This document shows positions 1 to 12,639 of a DNA stretch of 64,000 nucleotides, piece by piece. This DNA comes from Zhengitettix transpicula. Its lineage: Eukaryota; Arthropoda; Insecta; Orthoptera; Tetrigidae. The position numbers were made by a program, and so were the translations under genes. Where the stretch lies: positions 93,674,947 through 93,738,946 of the forward strand of contig CM073590.1 of the NCBI GenBank assembly GCA_037074705.1, given 5' to 3'. The notes beneath the pieces were generated by a model. That model saw nothing but the letters and a program-made list of their open reading frames with translations. It was not told the DNA's origin and ran no database searches. The number at the start of each line of letters is the position of its first letter. Position 1 is the stretch's first letter.

Positions 1-3000
1 CCAAAGTTTGGATTTGGATTACTAACAATCAGTTACTTGGATGTGATTTGAAAAATGTGTGTAAATTGATGTAACTACTGAATGTAATTAATGTTAGTAG
101 AAATATAAAACTAGGAAACATAAAACTGTTCACGCCAATTATTATAAAAATTAAAACATTACAACGCGTTAAGAAGAAACGAATAGTGTTTTAAATAGTA
201 CATGAATGATTACTACCTTCTTGAAAATCTTAGTTTGGTACCCTAAAATTTAACATTTTTATTGACTTATAAATATGTATTGATCTTGTTAAATAATTAA
301 TAAAAAATTGAAATGAAGCTATTAATTGTAAATATTATAAAGATTTATATAAAAAATAAATATAAGATCACGGTATATACTTTTGTTCGTTTAAATTCAG
401 CTAAAATTAGGGACTTCGATTTTTTTCCTGTATTATACAAATTTGTGTCTAAATTAACACAATATTTATTAATATAAGAATTTTCATATTCCGTACTGCA
501 ATGAATGGCGTATGGATAATTAATTTATGTTATATATAATTATTTTATATTACATAACATTTTGTGCGGTAAAACATTTGAGCAATATAATGATGCTTAA
601 TAAGTGATATATTAATGAATTAAATTGGTATTAAATGCACTTTACAAGCAGCTCATTTGTTAGCTTTACAAAATATGTGTTATTAGTGATATTAGACATC
701 GCCTACCGCAGACCAGTCCATTGTCTCCCGGATCTTATTATTATTGTATACGATGATATTGGATTCAAACTTAATAATGAAGATAGTTTTTTTTATTTCT
801 TACTCTAAGAAAATATAACAATAAATATGACACCAGCAAATTTTAATCTGTGGAAGATCTATATCGTAAAAAAATTCATAGTAATGATATTTATTTCGTC
901 AGTCTTCATTTAAATTTAGATAAATTTGAATCTAGTCTGGTTAAAATGTTTAAAATTTTACACTACCAAAAAGTCCTGTAAAAATAGGCGTATCTCGTTT
1001 CTTTCTAAAACAATTAGTATCACGTTCTATTTTTGAAATATGCAGCATAGTATTTTGAACACATTCATGCATCTGGATAGAATGGTAGCCATTATTTTTT
1101 CGTCGATGTAACGGAAATATTATTTATTATATTTGAACCATAAAAATGCCTCATATTTTTTTTCTATTTATAATAGCATTAACATTGATAACATTACTTT
1201 AATAATGTGCCAACATGCAGTTAGAAACAAATGATTGCCAAATGAATTTCTGCTGTAAAAATAAATCATGCAGTAGAGTTCGGGATTTCTTGGCATCTTG
1301 CTTCCTGAACAAAAACAAAGCGACGTTATTACCACCACACCAATTTATCTTCTAAAACCATTAATTCAGTTTGAAAAGTTAGAGAACGTTAATGGTTATA
1401 AATTCTATCGTTGAAAAATGTATTCTTTTTACTATCTTGCCACAGTAACAAGGTTCCTCGTAATTCCCTCTTTGTTAAAAGTTACCACAAAAATTGAAGT
1501 TTATTAAAACCTTCAATACGAATACCTCACAAATTTTTTTCACTCAAGCTGATAAAGATACTGTAAATGTAGCCACAGATAAGTCTGATTACATCAATAA
1601 CATTAACTTCTGCCTGATACGTTTACATATGTTTCTTATAAAACAAATTGCATTACTATTTTGATAGATAAAATAAAGGCACATTAAAAAAGATGGAAGG
1701 TACGCGGTTATATAGAGATTCCCACATATAAATCTTTATTTATAACGTGTTTAAACATAGCCAGAGATTAAGCCTTAAGAAAAACAAGACACTCCATTGG
1801 GATTGTTTGTAGCTTCTATCAACAGTGCCTTACACTCGCTCTCCAAATTCTTACAATCCATTTTAGTTAAGATATTGTAAATAAACTTGGTGAGGTTTTA
1901 TAATTTTTATACAAAATTGGCTTTAAATTTAATTTAATTTAACTAAGGGTTCACAAAATTGAATAGGGCCTTTTAACTCCATCACACTCATGAGTTTAAA
2001 TTTAACATGTTTTAGTTTAATCAACTACATTCAAGACTCTCATTACTAATGTGTTAATGAAGCAAAACTCAGGACGATTTTATGAGACTCTGAATATAAG
2101 GAAAAGGAGTCGTATGTGTCGGCATATGCGTGTGGAAGAAATCTCAATTGTTTACGTTGCAAACAGAAACAGAGTTGTTCGTCTTTGCAGTTCGCTAGAA
2201 ACTTCCCGAGGCAGGTTGACGTGTTAGGTTAACCGATAATCTTCGAAGGGAATTTTTCTAATCCGTAGGCAGCTTCTCCTTCTTTAAGTTATTACTATGA
2301 CGCTGATAATCTTTATAATATCTTTGTTTATAAGTTTTTATGTAACTGATGATGTCTGCCGTTGAGCCGATGTCTTATTTATTTAAAATAAGTTTCTTAT
2401 TCCTTGTTATTTGTCTTTTCGACCATCTTACTAATTAATTATATGTTTAAGATAATTTATTACATTCTATCTTTGAGACTTTTCGCAGACTCCCACGAAG
2501 ACATTTCACGTTAAGCATTTATTCCTATTATCATACGTGCATGAGACGTTACAAAAGGCTGAATGGTATATAATGCGGAATAATTCAACCTTTATTTTAT
2601 TATGTATATGGATTATTATTAGTAGTTTTTTATCAAAACTTAATTGTCACAATAACATAAATTGTCAGTTAGTATTTTGTTTTGTGGTTGGACGCTTCGG
2701 ACTCCGTGTTCTCAACTGAAATGTTGGACCTAACGGAAACACATCGTTGGATAACGCGGATTCGTGAAACAGCACACATCATTATAATATTGAATTTTAA
2801 TTGTGTTATTTTCGATTATAAATGAAAATGTAGGCGATGATTTCCAGTATATGTATTGAATAGTTTAAAATTAAATATAGCTTTATCATCTGAATTTCAT
2901 TCGTAAAATTCTTAAAAAACTATATCTGTCTATTGAAGCAGCTATGTGTCATTGTTAGGAGTTGTTTTATGTGGCCTCGAAATAATGCTAATAGAAATAA

Positions 3001-3672
3001 ATTTATAAATTCAGAAAAAATATCGTAAAAGCTCCTATACAGGTATTGTAATTTCACTTATAAATAAAAAAAAATTGAGCCAATTTCTTTAAACAAGGAC
3101 GAAACGTTCGTATATTTAATTTTTTGTTAATAAACAATTTACTCACTCAATTCTATTAACTTAGTTATATTATAAATGTCAAATATTTTTTCAATATTAT
3201 TAAAATTTATTTTATCTGCTCGTGTTGGTCCACGTTTGCGTATGTCTTCTCCGAAGAGTGTTTCTTTTTATAAGCACCTTTAAGGGAAACGCCCGAAATT
3301 CGGAGCTTTACTGTTAAAACTTTTCGTGTCTGATGAATTGTTCGTAAAAATCACAACGAAATAAAACAGAAAGTTGTGGATACAGAGAACGGCTGGAGTC
3401 ACGCAAGTAGCACCTAGGGACCCATGTTTTCCAAGCGCGTGTGCTACAGTGGCCTCTCTCGGTAATACCTAGAATTACAAGGGTCGAGCACTATATCAGA
3501 ATAAGCAGCCATGTAAGGTGGGGGAGGAGAGGATCCACTTGATACAACATCCATACTTCCCACGACCGTGTAAGTTTTCGATATAGAAACAGTAGGCCTA
3601 TAAAACATTTGAAGACGAGGAAGTCGACTTTAAGTGTTAAAATAATTATGATAAAGTAGATAAAACGTTATA

Positions 3673-3676
<4 letters not shown>
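1..3676. other. AT-rich non-coding stretch, nothing recognised
   Basis: No protein, RNA or repeat family is recognised here. Open frames are short and chance-like. Two less AT-rich patches (about 2100-2300 and 3360-3560) were read in all frames and matched no domain I know. The stretch lies 3' of the Ig-domain gene on the minus strand, so missing 3' exons could lie beyond position 1, but I see no Ig, fibronectin III or membrane exon here. Confidence 0.6.

Positions 3677-3712
<36 letters not shown>
3677..3712. repeat. (TA)n microsatellite
   Basis: Uninterrupted TA dinucleotide tract. It is read as Tyr-Ile repeats in the overlapping open frame, which is therefore spurious. Confidence 0.95.
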
Positions 3713-3713
<1 letters not shown>

Positions 3714-4211
3714 TTTCCATTAAAAAAGGGAAAGAACCAATGTTACCTAACTCGACACCCCATCCAAACCTCCTGGATCTAGGGAAGGAAGATAAAAACT
3801 TAAATGTGGACCCTAATTTTTTATTAAAAATTTGAAATTTGCGGAAAAAACTCCTATTTTCCACCATATTATTATTAAAATTTTGTTCTCAGATGATTTT
3901 TCCATAGAAAGACGCCGGAAAAGTTAATATATCCGTTTATAAAAGTTCAGAATTTAATTTTAGCTTTACCCAGGAACAACGACGTTTGCATTATGGTATT
4001 TTGTTACAATTGGGGTGCTTGCTTGAAGAAAGATTTTCAAAGAAAGTTCAAAGAAGCCATTTACATCAGACGCAACCTCAGACGAAGGTGGACAGTCCAG
4101 TTTCAATGTTCCTCTTCCAGACGAACAAATTTAATTACCCATTTTGTTAATACGATGAGTATGTTCGATATATTTCAATATATATGGAATAATCGAGCAT
4201 CCGAGATATAC

Positions 4212-4245
<34 letters not shown>
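4212..4245. repeat. (TA)n microsatellite
   Basis: Uninterrupted TA tract just upstream of an LTR-like repeat. Confidence 0.95.
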
Positions 4246-4247
<2 letters not shown>

Positions 4248-4300
4248 TAGAGATTACCAATGTGTAATAAAATGTTTTATTTAATTTTTTTCTTTAATAA

Positions 4301-5232
4301 TGTCAGTGTAACGTTGAGGCCAGAGCATTGTAAAGAACAGTCAGTGTGGCGCAAGAATGTAGAGTCTGTAATGGTTGCTACGGATTATTGTCGAAAAGCG
4401 TACCCACACAGAACTTTGTCAGAAAACGGTCAGTGCCTTGTGGGAGCCAAACGAGTATGTTGTGGGAGCCGAACCAGTGTGTTTTGGGACCCTGAGGAGA
4501 GTAGTCTTGAGAGTATAAACGTCGATGTTCGTAGAGTAGTCGCTTGAGGGACTTCAACCAATGATAGAGTGAATATAGTTGGAGAGCAGCCGAAGATTAT
4601 CGTGAATAATTAGGAATTCAGCAAAATATATGCTGAATATATCACCTTTTGTATTAAAGATTTTACTACAGCAAAACTGAGTGTGACAAAACGCACGACA
4701 GTGAAGTTCGTGAAACAATAAAGTAGAAAGGCGCCGAAAGTCATATCAAGTGAAACTATATAGGAATCAGTGCTAAAGCCTGTAAAAAAAATATTGTTCC
4801 TGAGAATTAAAATAACCACGAGTGCACAAACCGGTACCAGGGCAGCTCTGAATAAAAATGGAATGTAGACACGTAATTTTGTAAACCTTTACGTAAATAT
4901 ATAAGTTACCGCCAGATTTCTCTAGTTTTTGTTGTGAGAATTATTTTTGTAAAATTTCGTTATTGTAAATTAAATACAAATTTTTTTTTGTAACTTTGGT
5001 GAAAAGAGCAAATTATTATCTTTATTAGAGGTCCTATAAGCGTCCCTGATGTAATTAAAGCTGAGTAATTTATTAATAACATAAAATGTATAAAATTCAA
5101 TGTAAAAATCGAAATGGTAATTAAATAATCCTTTGTTAACTCTTTAAAATAATTTTGTTAATTTAAGTAAAATCCGGTAAACTTTCTTTCTTAGTTTCAT
5201 TTAAATTTAATACCACATAATTGAATCTAACG
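4301..5232 (+). repeat. LTR-like repeat, family L4 copy 1
   Basis: The right half (about 4840-5240) is homologous to 38293-38820: shared blocks include GTAAACCTTTA, CAGATTTCTCTAG, TTGTAACTTTGG and AATTAAATAATC. The last part also recurs at 46481-46547. All three copies end near TCTAA[C/G]GTGGTG, which looks like an LTR end followed by a TGG-type primer-binding start, and all run into a microsatellite. An open frame at 4260-4547 lies inside and has no recognisable domain. The left end (TGTCAG at 4301) is a guess. LTR identity is inference; homology of the three copies is seen directly. Confidence 0.4.
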
Positions 5233-5245
5233 TGGTGCCTTAATT

Positions 5246-5248
<3 letters not shown>

Positions 5249-5286
<38 letters not shown>

Positions 5287-5300
5287 TTATATATTTATAT
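5249..5300. repeat. (TA)n-rich microsatellite
   Basis: TA tract followed by imperfect TATATTTATA repeats, immediately after the L4 repeat. Confidence 0.9.
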
Positions 5301-6078
5301 TGAGGAAAAATTAGCAATATTTAGAACTCCGGAGACCAATAGAATGGCATGTGCTGAGGAGAGAATGTGAGGCTATAAGTATATAAACTATTCTGGTATT
5401 CCTATATACCCTAAAACTGCAATAGAAGTATGCATAAAAGCGAGAGACAAAACGATGTAAGGAAATTTAGAATTCGTCTTCTAACGTTTCGCGTGCGCAA
5501 AAGAATGTGGTACCTAATATTGGATAACAAACAGTGTTTTAATGACGAACAGCTAGGGAAATGTTTTAATGCCATTGCCATATCTTTTAGCCGTTTCAAA
5601 ACCTCGTGGAAGAGGTAGATAATGGATGAAGACTGGTAGTAGTAAAAATATTTGAGAACGGCTTTTGATACAGTTTCAGACGATATTATGCTGATTCAAC
5701 AGGATAGGGCAGTCGACAAACAAGTTGTACGGTGGGCAGACGAGTTTTCCCGCGTTCGACAGCGAATTGTTGGTCTCGGAATTTCAGTTGGTATCATTAG
5801 TATACTTTAGGTACAGTAAAAAGTATAAAACAAGGCTCTTCTCAGTATGTCATAAAAAGAAGAAGAATTCGTACCTCTAAGTTATTGTCGAAATAATCTC
5901 AATGCACAAAAAATGCAAACGTTTGTTATTTTGTCTGTAGTATAAACAGGGTTTTCACCAATGGGCATTCTTAAGTATTTCAACATTTAACAATAATAAA
6001 TATCTGGATGATAGCATGTGGGAGTTGTTTTTAGCACTCGAGATGGAAACTTTCTGGAGAGAGGGAGAAGGTTAACTT
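5301..6078. other. No recognised feature
   Basis: AT-rich with a mildly GC-richer patch at 5640-5830. Overlapping open frames of about 60 codons on both strands (5411-5618) show no family signature. Confidence 0.5.
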
Positions 6079-6448
6079 CGGGGATACCTGCTTTTCTCTC
6101 TCTGCTTTCAAACTGAGCTTCCCTCAAGCCGATACACCTCGGCCCGTTTTGAGACGTCTATATTCCGGAGAGAATTCTGTGTCCCCACAGCAAGCCTCTC
6201 TCCTGCCATCGGATGGGTGTGGCACAAGTACCAAGAGCCCGACCAACCTGAAGTAGATTTAATAGGGTCTTTCCTGCATCACTTTTAGGAGAATGCCGGG
6301 TAGGATCCTTAAATGACAAACCCGGGGTTCTAGTTAACTCTTGTCCACCTTTTGCTTCCCCCATCACAAAGCCCTTCGTATGATATGAAAAGTGAGTTGC
6401 CACCACGTGCGGTAGATTACCTTCATGTAGCCGGTTACTAAAAAAAAC
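6079..6448 (-). repeat. SINE-like repeat R470, copy A
   Basis: One of nine copies in this window of a roughly 470-bp interspersed repeat. Written along the plus strand here, it runs from a CTCTCTC-rich 5' side through the GGGTAGGATCCTTAA block to CATGTAGCCGGTTACT and a run of A. The A-run at 6439-6446 suggests the 3' end is the AGCCGGTTAC side. It has no tRNA-like A/B boxes that I can see, so calling it a SINE is provisional. Open frames through it are spurious. Confidence 0.8.
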
Positions 6449-6664
6449 AATAATAAATATTTAAAAATAATTTAATCAATCTCTTCACAATTAATAGTTG
6501 ACTAAATAGTCTTCTGTAACGTTTAACGTGCATTTTATTTTTTTTATTCCTTTCAGAATTTACAAAGAAATTCCCGTATTTCATGTTAATATAAATTTTA
6601 GAATATGCAGCTAGCTAAACGACTAGTGAGGGTAAACTAAATAAATATTCTTCATAAATCCAGG

Positions 6665-7780
6665 ATTAGGCCCTAGACTGTTCCGGTCTCACCGTCTCTT
6701 CCACGGACTTCCCACATTCCTTCATCCTATTGGGTTACTCCATTATTTGTTTCGAAATCCTTTGTGGCGGCATAAGATGTACACGTTCTTTCCATTTCTC
6801 TTTAAGTTGGATCGCCTTCTCTGTTATTGATTTTATGCCTAGTTCATCTCTTATTGTTTCATTTCTGATCCTTTCTTCTCTAGTGCATCATTTAACTGAT
6901 CTTAGAAACTTCATTTCTGATGTTTATAGTATTCTTAGATCTTTAATTCTAAGCGTCCAGCTTTCCGCCCCGTATAGTAAAGTGAGAACTGCCATATCTT
7001 TATAAAATTTTATTTGCGTTTCTTTCCTTGTTTTTCCCTTCAGGGTTCTTCTTATTGTGCCACATATATGTTGAAAAATGTTAATTTTTCTCTGTATATC
7101 TTTATCTTGTTCATATGATATATCGCATCCTAAGTATTGGAAATGTGATATCTGTTCAATTGGTTTATCATCTAGAATTATTTTTGTTCTGACTGAATAA
7201 TTGCCTAAAAATGCCATTGTTTTTGTTTTCATTATGGATATTTTCAGGTTATAGCCTTGCCTTAGTACATTTAGTCTATGTAAATCTATTTGTGGTTTGT
7301 CTTCACTGTCTTGAATTATGACTTGATCATCAGCGAAAAACATCGTATTGATGTGTTTATTCCTCCCTATATTTATACTTGATGGTGTTTTCTCTCTTTT
7401 CCATTCTATCTTTTCCACATCATCTATGTAAATGTTAAATAATGTAGGTCACAAACTACATCCCTGTTTAACTCATTGATTCGTTTCTATTTTTTCTGAT
7501 ATCTCTTTTCCATTACTAATTCTAATTCTTGTATTTGTATATAGACTTTGTGATACCTGAATTAAATGTTTAGGGATTCCTCTTTTTTCCATTATTAACC
7601 ACAACGTATTTCTATAATCCTGTCGAATGCTTTTTCATAGTCTACGAAGACCAGGTGTGTTGCCAAATTAAATTCTCGTCTTTTTTGTATTATCTGTTTC
7701 AATGTGAAACGATATTCCTTTTCTAAAGCCTGCTTGTTCCTCTATTAAAATTGTATCTGAGATATATCGAAGCCTTTCAT
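6665..7780 (-). pseudogene. non-LTR retrotransposon (LINE) reverse transcriptase, broken
   Basis: The C-terminal half of a LINE ORF2-type reverse transcriptase on the minus strand. A 164-codon frame (6924-7418) reads NTMFFADDQVI (the FADD form of the catalytic box), then a LxxKTKTMAF block, FQYLGCDISYE, and LLYGAESWTL, the usual order of palm and thumb motifs in this insect LINE group. Upstream in shifted frames, 7420-7780 contain EEQAGFRKG and VKQGCSLxPTLFNIYIDDV, motifs that precede the FADD box. Downstream, 6665-6920 continue with EKWKERV-like and GRPWKRW-like pieces split by stops. Several frameshifts and stops make it inactive. The 5' part of the element is missing, being cut near the SINE at 7795. 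The plus-strand open frame at 6730-7005 is its antisense shadow. Confidence 0.9.
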
Positions 7781-8053
7781 TTACTAAATAAATAACTCCT
7801 TGGCTCGACCGCCCATGAAGGGCCATGGCCTACCGATACTGAGGTTAGACGGTCATCTTACATGACACATTCATGATTTTAGGAGTGACACCTGGTCAGA
7901 GTGTCGATTCTCCCACAGCCTTAACCCCAGTTTTCTTGACCAGGAGGACCACAAACATCCATGCCCATGCCGGGATTCGAACCCGGGACCTCTGTGATGC
8001 GAGGCAATGACGCTGGCCACTACACCACAGTAGACCGGCTTACTAAATAAATA
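7781..8053. repeat. Perfect 14-bp target-site duplication around a SINE
   Basis: TTACTAAATAAATA occurs at 7781-7794 and again at 8040-8053, exactly flanking the SINE. This is the footprint of target-primed insertion. The absence of mismatches suggests a fairly recent insertion. Confidence 0.9.
7795..8039 (-). mobile_element. tRNA-derived SINE
   Basis: A 245-bp element on the minus strand. It opens with a tRNA-like head: an A-box-like TGGTGTAGTGG (plus 8014-8026 reversed) followed at tRNA spacing by a perfect B-box GGGTTCGAATCCC (plus 7972-7984 reversed). These are the internal RNA polymerase III promoter elements of tRNA-derived SINEs. The 3' part contains a GGCC-rich palindromic stretch (GGGCCATGGCC around 7818). 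It is inserted at the upstream edge of the LINE fragment with 14-bp duplications. It is not a functional tRNA gene: no complete cloverleaf follows. Confidence 0.85.
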
Positions 8054-8719
8054 TTACTTAGAAATTAATGTCGAAACTTTGTAATAATAAAGGTTTAGTA
8101 GGTTTAAAGTACATGCGTTTCTTAGAAATGTCTCGTGACATGAATAAATAATCAATTAATACTGATTACCTCAATGTAAGACACTAATTTGTTTAAGAAA
8201 CACTAATTGTATAAAGGTAAATCACATGTAAAGTATTCAACAAATATGTATTCGTATACTTTGGTATTATTACCATGTGGATGTTCGAGTTAACATCTTT
8301 AGTAACAAAATTTCCATGAAATATTAACATAGTTGGCGCGTTTTAATGTGTAATTGAGGATCTCTGTTAAAACCCTGACAGCCTTCAACAAGTCTAAGAA
8401 AAATTATTTCCAAATAATGTTTGCTCTACTGGCCACTTTAACATTATCATATCTAAAATGAAGAATTTCTACAAGTTTAAGAAGTTCTTCTCACGTTTAT
8501 TAATTATTCAGCTCATTTAATGATACCTTCATCTGCATATTAGAAAACTAAAAACCGTACTAAACTAATATTATGGTATCACATCTCTTTCACGATTATA
8601 AAGTAAGATCAATACACGACTAAAATAAATTTGCATTATATAATCCAAACGATTTTATAAGTTCTATAGTCAAACATACTTTTTTATATTTGAATATATG
8701 AGAGTAATGATTAACTCAC
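8054..8719. other. Presumed intron downstream of the Ig exon
   Basis: AT-rich with no coding signal on the minus strand. It follows the splice donor at 8711-8719 and is most simply the next intron of the Ig-domain gene. Confidence 0.5.
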
Positions 8720-8864
8720 AAGCGACGTTGAGTTTTCTGCGGTCTTCGAGCACGCCACCTGGGAAGTGAGGGTTCTCTGCTCTACAGGCCAACTCTTTCC
8801 CAAAATCCATGGCACCAGGCCGAAACATAAGTGTACTGGTTGTCGTGTTGAATGTCTCTTCCTC
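8720..8864 (-). CDS. Sidestep-family Ig receptor, internal exon (second half of an Ig domain)
   Basis: A 145-bp coding exon on the minus strand encoding the E to G strands of an immunoglobulin domain. It reads EEETFNTTTSTLMFRPG, then DFGKELACRAENPHFPG, then LEDRRKLNVA. The N-x-T-T-S-x-L-x-F-x-P, D-x-G-K-x-L-x-CRAENP and LED-x-x-KL-x-V pattern is typical of insect Sidestep (Side) family receptors, surface proteins that bind Beat-family Ig proteins in axon guidance. CRAENP carries the second core cysteine, and NTT is an N-glycosylation sequon. The acceptor is pyrimidine-rich and ends ATTACAG (AG at 8865-8866); the donor is GTGAGTTAA (8711-8719). The exon starts in phase 0 and ends one base into a codon. 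It joins exon 16769-16920 in frame, giving the spacing expected for this domain. Which Side paralogue it is cannot be told from one domain. Confidence 0.88.
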
Positions 8865-10224
8865 CTGTAATAGAGGAGACGGCATATTGCAATGAAACAT
8901 TGTTCCCGTACTTGAAAGGAGGTGATGTATACGGTCTTTCAGTGGACGAGTCCAGCAGTAATAACAATGATGTTAGGAGTATTTTCAGAAGATAAAATAT
9001 TCCATGATTGAGCTTAAAACTTTTAGAACCCAAACATTTAAAAAAAACATGGAATTAAAATTAGGCGACGTTTCCTGAAAATTAGAAAAGACGGTAAAAC
9101 ACAAGGAAAAGACGCTAATAAAATATATATTGCAAGACTAAAAACGGCCTGAAAAACAGTAACATTCAATATCAACACGACACAGATTCATGAGTAATTT
9201 CTCAATCCGAAGTAATTACAACACATATGAATGTAATCCAATAACCCTCACTCCTGTCACACAGAAGAAAGAAATGATTAGTTTAATATGAATATTTGCA
9301 TTTCTTCGTTGACTGAAAACAGAATTAATGAAAAACTGTAAAAATACTATTGCATATATAAATATTACTTTTACTTCTTAATAATAATTTAGCTGTTTAT
9401 ATTTGGCCTTAGAGAAATAGCCTTTATCGAGTATTTGTCGAGGAGTCTTTCTATAAATATCCATGATTTTGATTCGTGCTGAGACACCTCTCGATTAACA
9501 ATTTCGAAACTTCGGTGCATGTTCACAAATTTGTAGGGCTGTACCCAGTATTTTATTTAGCTTCTTCTTTTTCCGCTCCTTAACAAAAGGCCATGTCATC
9601 TTCCTTATTATTCCTTCATAACTTCAACAAATACTGAAACAAATCCCGACCGTGCTTTCTTATATCGAATACCTTGTGTGTGAACATCAAATATATCGCC
9701 TAAGGTGTAAACTGAGCCTAAGTGATACATTAAATATTCTGATCCAATTATGTACCGTAAGACCTCAGTTAAATGCCTCCACTATATAATTTACGCAATG
9801 TTAGAATCCCCGCCGGACGGCACTTAGTGTGTTACATGAACACGCCATCTGATCTCGCCGATGCGTCATTACGAGTGAACACATTGACCAATTACCAAAA
9901 ATCTGGTATCGTCAAGAAGAAAACAATAAAACCATTGTGATTATAAATACAGTTCGTGAATAATTTATTATGAACTTTGAAAATTAATAAATATTAGAAG
10001 GCCTTTATTTGCCATACCACAATATAAATTTCACAAATGTTTATGAAATTCTTCAACATACTAACTTTGTTTACAATTTATAGGCCCTTATACCACCATA
10101 CCAAAATTCACAACCGATAACAGCAATTTATTGCTATAATTTTATTTTTTTCGTAAATATCTTAAATTATTTGTTTTTACCTTAATAAATTGAAGGAATG
10201 CTATACGCCTAATAATTTTTTTTT

Positions 10225-10523
10225 TCATCTGATTGAAATTTAATAATAAGAACGATAGCCAAAAACCGACAAAATAAGTGATAATACAAATACCACACAA
10301 CGTTTCTGGGATCCTTGTACAGTTCTTCAACATACAGCGACACAACTTCACTTGTCAGTTGACAAGATTCAAAAGCCTTTTTGAGTTTTGTCATGACGAG
10401 TGCAGTTTGGTCGCTATAGGCTCTTCTTAGCACCTAAATAGAAGGACAAGGATCCCAGAAACGTTGTGTGGTATTTATATTATTACTTATTTTGTCTGTA
10501 TTTGGCTATCTTCTTATTATTAA
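10225..10523. mobile_element. Penelope-like foldback element, copy P1
   Basis: An inverted repeat built from the family's terminal module in both orientations. The left arm reads GATAGCCAA...ACCACACAACGTTTCTGGGATCCTTGT, and the right arm gives the reverse complement, ending TTGGCTATCTTCTTATTATT. The spacer holds the TTGTCAGTTGACAA palindrome seen in other copies. The CTGACGA core of the right arm is mutated here. Assignment to Penelope-like elements comes from copies P5 and P7, where the same module directly follows GIY-YIG coding remnants. Confidence 0.8.
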
Positions 10524-10787
10524 ACGCGTAGTGTTGACACTGTGTGGGAGTAATAGTTATTCCGACGATTACATTTAATGGACAAGTAAATTATTGTAAA
10601 GATGATTTAACTTAATATATTTTTTTTTATTGCTTGATGCTGTTTAATTTATTCATTGCAGATGAATATTACAATTCTTGTCGAATGCTCCGGTAACGGT
10701 TTTTACTTGTGTTTTCCAAAATAAACAAAAAATACTCACAACTTTTTGGAAATTTTATTAGTAATCATTTTTAAAATTATTTATAAT

Positions 10788-11565
10788 TGCATATTGCTAA
10801 CAGTAAATTATTCGCCGATGAAAGTATCTCCATGAAGATTACTCGGGAAACAAACGTAAAAACTCAAAAGTTCGAAGATATAATCCTCCGCTCTTATTTG
10901 CATGTGGCGGAGAAACGTAGGTAAATCAATCCGGGAGCGGAGATATCTTAAATTGAATAAATGAAAACTGTTCAGAACAATCACCAATTCCAGGAAAGAA
11001 AATTGAAACCGGTCCGACTGTGGAGCAACAGCACGAACGTGTGCCATTTACTTACGTTGAAGCAGCATCGATTTCTAATTACCTGACTTCGACTCGTTAA
11101 TTAGGGTTACGTATGTTCCATTCGCGTTTGAACCCATATCAGAGGAACTTTTATTGGTCTCATATTCTATACATCAACACAGGAATTCTTAGCTACATTT
11201 AATAATTATTTATCACATCAGCGTCCTATAATCAATAGCCACGTGACACAAATAAAGTTAAATTCTGAAAAATGTTCTTATTTAGGTTAAATGTTATTCC
11301 CAAATAAACAATGTACATTGTAAAATTAATGAAGTTGAATGTTATTTCACACATTGTGTTGAAAGATTAAATTATTTCAGTAATACAAAGAATCCCAAGA
11401 AACCCACAACCAAATATGTATTATTTTATTTTTATAACCTCTGAAATCTGAACGTTGCGTCACTATAATATTAAAAAATTATTGATTTTATTGCAGACAC
11501 TGTTTCCCGAGTAATCTTCATGAAGATAACTTCTTCGGTGAATAATTTACTGTTAGAAATATGCA
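10788..11565. mobile_element. 778-bp element with 65-bp inverted termini
   Basis: The termini 10788-10852 and 11501-11565 are inverted copies of each other with only a few mismatches (shared blocks TAACAGTAAATTATTC and ATGAAGATTACTCGGGAAACA). Each arm, read outside-in, stays open and gives the same peptide motif, MKITRET. No transposase is seen inside. It could be a non-autonomous terminal-inverted-repeat element or two copies of another repeat in opposite directions. The region immediately outside the right arm (about 11600-11630, minus strand) has a CTGAAGA...CGAAACGTAG module resembling Penelope-type ends. Confidence 0.6.
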
Positions 11566-12639
11566 GACGCTTTTTATTTTAATTTATGACTACGTTTCGA
11601 TAACTTTTTGTACTCTTCTTCAGGTATTTTCCAAATTAACACAGTATACTAGCAAAACTAAACGAAACAAATGACTAAATTCACACAGTTTTTCTGTGTT
11701 AACTTGGAAAATAATTAAAAATAAAAACTGTCTATATAGTATCATCAATGGTTTTTTATCAATTCAAAAACCTACGTTAAATTAAAAACTGGTATATTTA
11801 AGTTAGTTAATAATGATATCAATTGCATGGTTTTAGTTGAAAAATATAAATTTTAGAGTTCCTTCTGGAAACTCAAGATTGTTATATATGTCTGCTGCAA
11901 AGCATTATACAGCTAATTATGCCTAAAACAATCTATTGATGAGGATGTCAGATTTTATTAATGCTTTAGCTATTTTTTAAATCTTTCTGAAATATTAATT
12001 TGATTCAAGATAAGTTTTGACTTATGAATACTTATGAAGTAATATTGGATTTTGTATTTTTTTTTCTCAAAAGTAAAACTTTGTGAAAGTATTTATTAAT
12101 GTAAAATTGGCTGAAGTCCGTAACAAATAAACAAATAATAAACCTGTATACAATATATGTTTCACTATTTATAAGGGTAAGAAATGAACAGGATTTGAAG
12201 TCGAATCCCCTTCTTTTGTTCTTAAATAACTACCTGAAGGAAAAGGCGGAAAATTTGAGAATAAGTGACGCGCTAAGTGTTTACAAAAAATAGAATGTGA
12301 TATCTAATTTGGTCATTTTACAGACTTCTTGGTTGAGTACATTTCCGTATAAAATTCTCATGAAATAGTGAAAATTAATATAAACCCCGCGTCCATTTTC
12401 AAATTTAATGTTGCCAAAATTCGCTACGAATATACGACACAAGTTAAACTAATTAATTTCAGAAATTTAATTTTTTATAACCGGTTCAACAGGCATAATA
12501 TAAAGAATCAATTGTTTCGTTTTAGAAGCGTGTCAAGGCACTCAAGAGAGTGATATGATTAGTCGGTAATGAACTAGTCCACAACGATGAAAAAAATAGC
12601 TGAATATTGTCGTTTATTTTCTGGGCTTATGAGTTTCTA

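Noticed and set aside
3646..4250. Tyr/Ile-repeat open frames near (TA)n tracts
   Set aside because: The frames stay open only because TA repeats have no stop in that frame; the rest has no signature.
6730..7005. 91-codon plus-strand frame
   Set aside because: It is the antisense of the LINE reverse-transcriptase remnant.
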